Source: Acidobacteriota bacterium (GTDB lineage: Bacteria > Acidobacteriota > Vicinamibacteria > Vicinamibacterales > UBA8438). Taken from it: DNA of 7,189 bases. How positions within the stretch are numbered: position 1 is the first letter of the stretch; each line of letters starts with the position of its first letter. Shown piece by piece: positions 6,289 through 7,189 of the stretch. The notes beneath the pieces are model-generated. The model was not told where the DNA came from and searched no databases. It saw only the letters and a list, made by a program, of their open reading frames with translations. The stretch covers positions 1 to 7,189 of the forward strand of contig DQEK01000060.1 of the NCBI GenBank assembly GCA_003533545.1, in the 5' to 3' direction. Both the position numbers and the translations under genes were made by a program.

Positions 6289-7189
6289 TCGAAATCTTCC
6301 GGAGTAAACCAAAATCAAACAACATCTTCCCCGCACCGAGCACGACCGACGATAGCGGTTCTTCCGCCATTGCTGTGGGTAAGCCGGTCTCCTCACGCAA
6401 CCGCTTGTCGAGATTCTTTAACAAGGCACCGCCTCCAGTTAGCACGATGCCTCGGTCAACGATGTCCGCCGATAGTTCGGGTGGAGTGCGCTCGAGTGCC
6501 ACCCGCACCGCGTCAACAATTACATTGACAGTCTCAGACAGCGCCTCCCGGATCTCCTGGTCGGTGATTGTGATGGTCTTAGGCACCCCTTCGATCAGAT
6601 GGCGCCCTTTGATCTCCATCGTGATTCGCTCGTCGAGTTCATACGCTGAACCGACCTTTATTTTGATCGCCTCCGAAGTCCGGTCACCGATCAACAGGTT
6701 GTAGGTCTTCTTGATGTACTGGATGATCGCTTCATCCATCTCGTTGCCTGCAACCCGCACCGCCTTGCTGTAAACGATTCCCGCCAGTGAAATTACAGCA
6801 ATGTCCGTCGTGCCACCGCCGATATCGACGATCATATTTCCCGCCGGCTCAGTGATCGGCATGCCGGCACCGACCGCAGCGGCCATTGCTTCTTCGACTA
6901 GATGCACCTCACTAGCCTTGGCGCGGTAAGCGCTGTCCTTCACCGCCCTCTTTTCAACCTGAGTTATCTCCGACGGCACCCCTATGACAATACGCGGCCG
7001 AACCCAGACGGTGCGGTTGTGAGCCTTCTTGATGAAGTAGTCGAGCATTTTCTCGGTAGTGTCGAAATCGGCGATCACCCCGTCCCTCATTGGTTTGATA
7101 GCAATGATGTTACCGGGGGTACGGCCCAACATCTCCTTGGCCTCGCGCCCAACAGCCTCCACGTGACCATTGACCTTATTGATAGCCAC
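6281..7189 (-). CDS. mreB: Rod-shape actin homologue MreB, 5'-truncated by window edge
   Basis: MreB is the bacterial actin homologue. It polymerises with ATP into membrane-bound filaments that steer the elongation machinery. The 302 residues seen include LGRTPGNIIAIKPMRDGVIA (21-40), the adenosine-side segment LVEEAMAAAVGAG (97-109), the phosphate-2 loop DIGGGTTDIA (122-131) and a C-terminal GIVLTGGGALLKNLD nucleotide-pocket segment (247-261). The protein ends at ...RKISID with a TAG stop. The first codon in the window is GTG, but it reads as the second Val of the conserved 'VVAI' strand, so it is internal. Compared with E. coli MreB (about 347 aa), roughly 40 N-terminal residues, including the phosphate-1 loop, lie outside the window. 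It is the first visible gene of the run and overlaps mreC by 8 bases. The family call is essentially certain; the true start and any promoter are not visible. Confidence 0.97.
   Translation of the reverse strand: MAINKVNGHVEAVGREAKEMLGRTPGNIIAIKPMRDGVIADFDTTEKMLDYFIKKAHNRTVWVRPRIVIGVPSEITQVEKRAVKDSAYRAKASEVHLVEEAMAAAVGAGMPITEPAGNMIVDIGGGTTDIAVISLAGIVYSKAVRVAGNEMDEAIIQYIKKTYNLLIGDRTSEAIKIKVGSAYELDERITMEIKGRHLIEGVPKTITITDQEIREALSETVNVIVDAVRVALERTPPELSADIVDRGIVLTGGGALLKNLDKRLREETGLPTAMAEEPLSSVVLGAGKMLFDFGLLRKISID
6295..6300 (-). promoter_or_regulatory. Ribosome binding site deciding the mreC TTG start
   Basis: GGAAGA lies 6 bases before the TTG at 6288-6286, inside the last codons of mreB. It favours this start over the in-frame TTG codons at about 6312 and 6318 and the ATG at 6396. 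It is an imperfect Shine-Dalgarno match, and coupling to mreB termination 8 bases further on probably helps initiation. Confidence 0.5.

Noticed and set aside
6289..6396. N-terminal extension of mreC to an ATG at 6396
   Set aside because: The 36 extra residues are arginine- and cysteine-rich, out of frame with and inside mreB, and do not resemble a MreC N-terminus.
7187..7189. GTG at the window edge as the mreB start
   Set aside because: It reads as the second Val of the conserved VVAI segment; about 40 expected N-terminal residues, including the phosphate-1 loop, are still missing, so the gene is cut by the edge.
1..7189. Mobile element, CRISPR array, tRNA or rRNA
   Set aside because: No transposase-like protein, terminal repeats, regularly spaced repeats or conserved RNA gene segments were seen; nearly all sequence is accounted for by the six genes.

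Overview
This window is a compact, minus-strand housekeeping cluster for cell elongation, followed by an RNA-processing gene. Read in transcription order (from base 7189 down to base 1) it holds: the 3' nine-tenths of mreB, then mreC, mreD, mrdA (penicillin-binding protein 2), rodA and rng (ribonuclease G). Every protein was assigned from recognisable family motifs. No mobile element, CRISPR array, tRNA or rRNA gene was seen, and I find no previously undescribed system here. Nothing convincing is encoded on the plus strand.

Organism: a Gram-negative-type rod-shape operon with mreBCD and mrdA-rodA fused into one run, about 55-60% GC in the lines I counted, MreB and RodA sequences unlike those of Enterobacteria, and a ribonuclease G carrying a long insertion. 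This suggests Acidobacteriota (perhaps the Vicinamibacteria side) or a related deep Gram-negative phylum. The placement is an inference from gene order and sequence style, not a search result.

Layout: mreB (6281-7189, 5' end cut by the window edge) overlaps mreC, which appears to start at a TTG (6288). mreC and mreD overlap by 4 bases (ATGA, 5443-5446). mreD and mrdA overlap by one base (TGATG, around 4922). mrdA and rodA are about 30 bases apart. These spacings indicate one polycistronic transcript with translational coupling. After rodA comes the only sizeable non-coding stretch, 243 bases (1643-1885). It holds inverted repeats and a 12-base direct repeat but no clear promoter or terminator. 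rng (53-1642) follows, and bases 1-52 are its downstream flank.

How the genes work together: MreB filaments on the inner membrane, linked through MreC and MreD, position the RodA (glycosyltransferase) and PBP2 (transpeptidase) synthase pair that builds lateral peptidoglycan. RNase G matures and degrades RNA; its linkage to mre genes is also seen in E. coli, where rng lies downstream of mreBCD. The points most worth a second look are a probable Cys/His metal site in PBP2, the structured rng leader with its alternative pairings and direct repeat, and the charged insertion in the S1 domain of RNase G.
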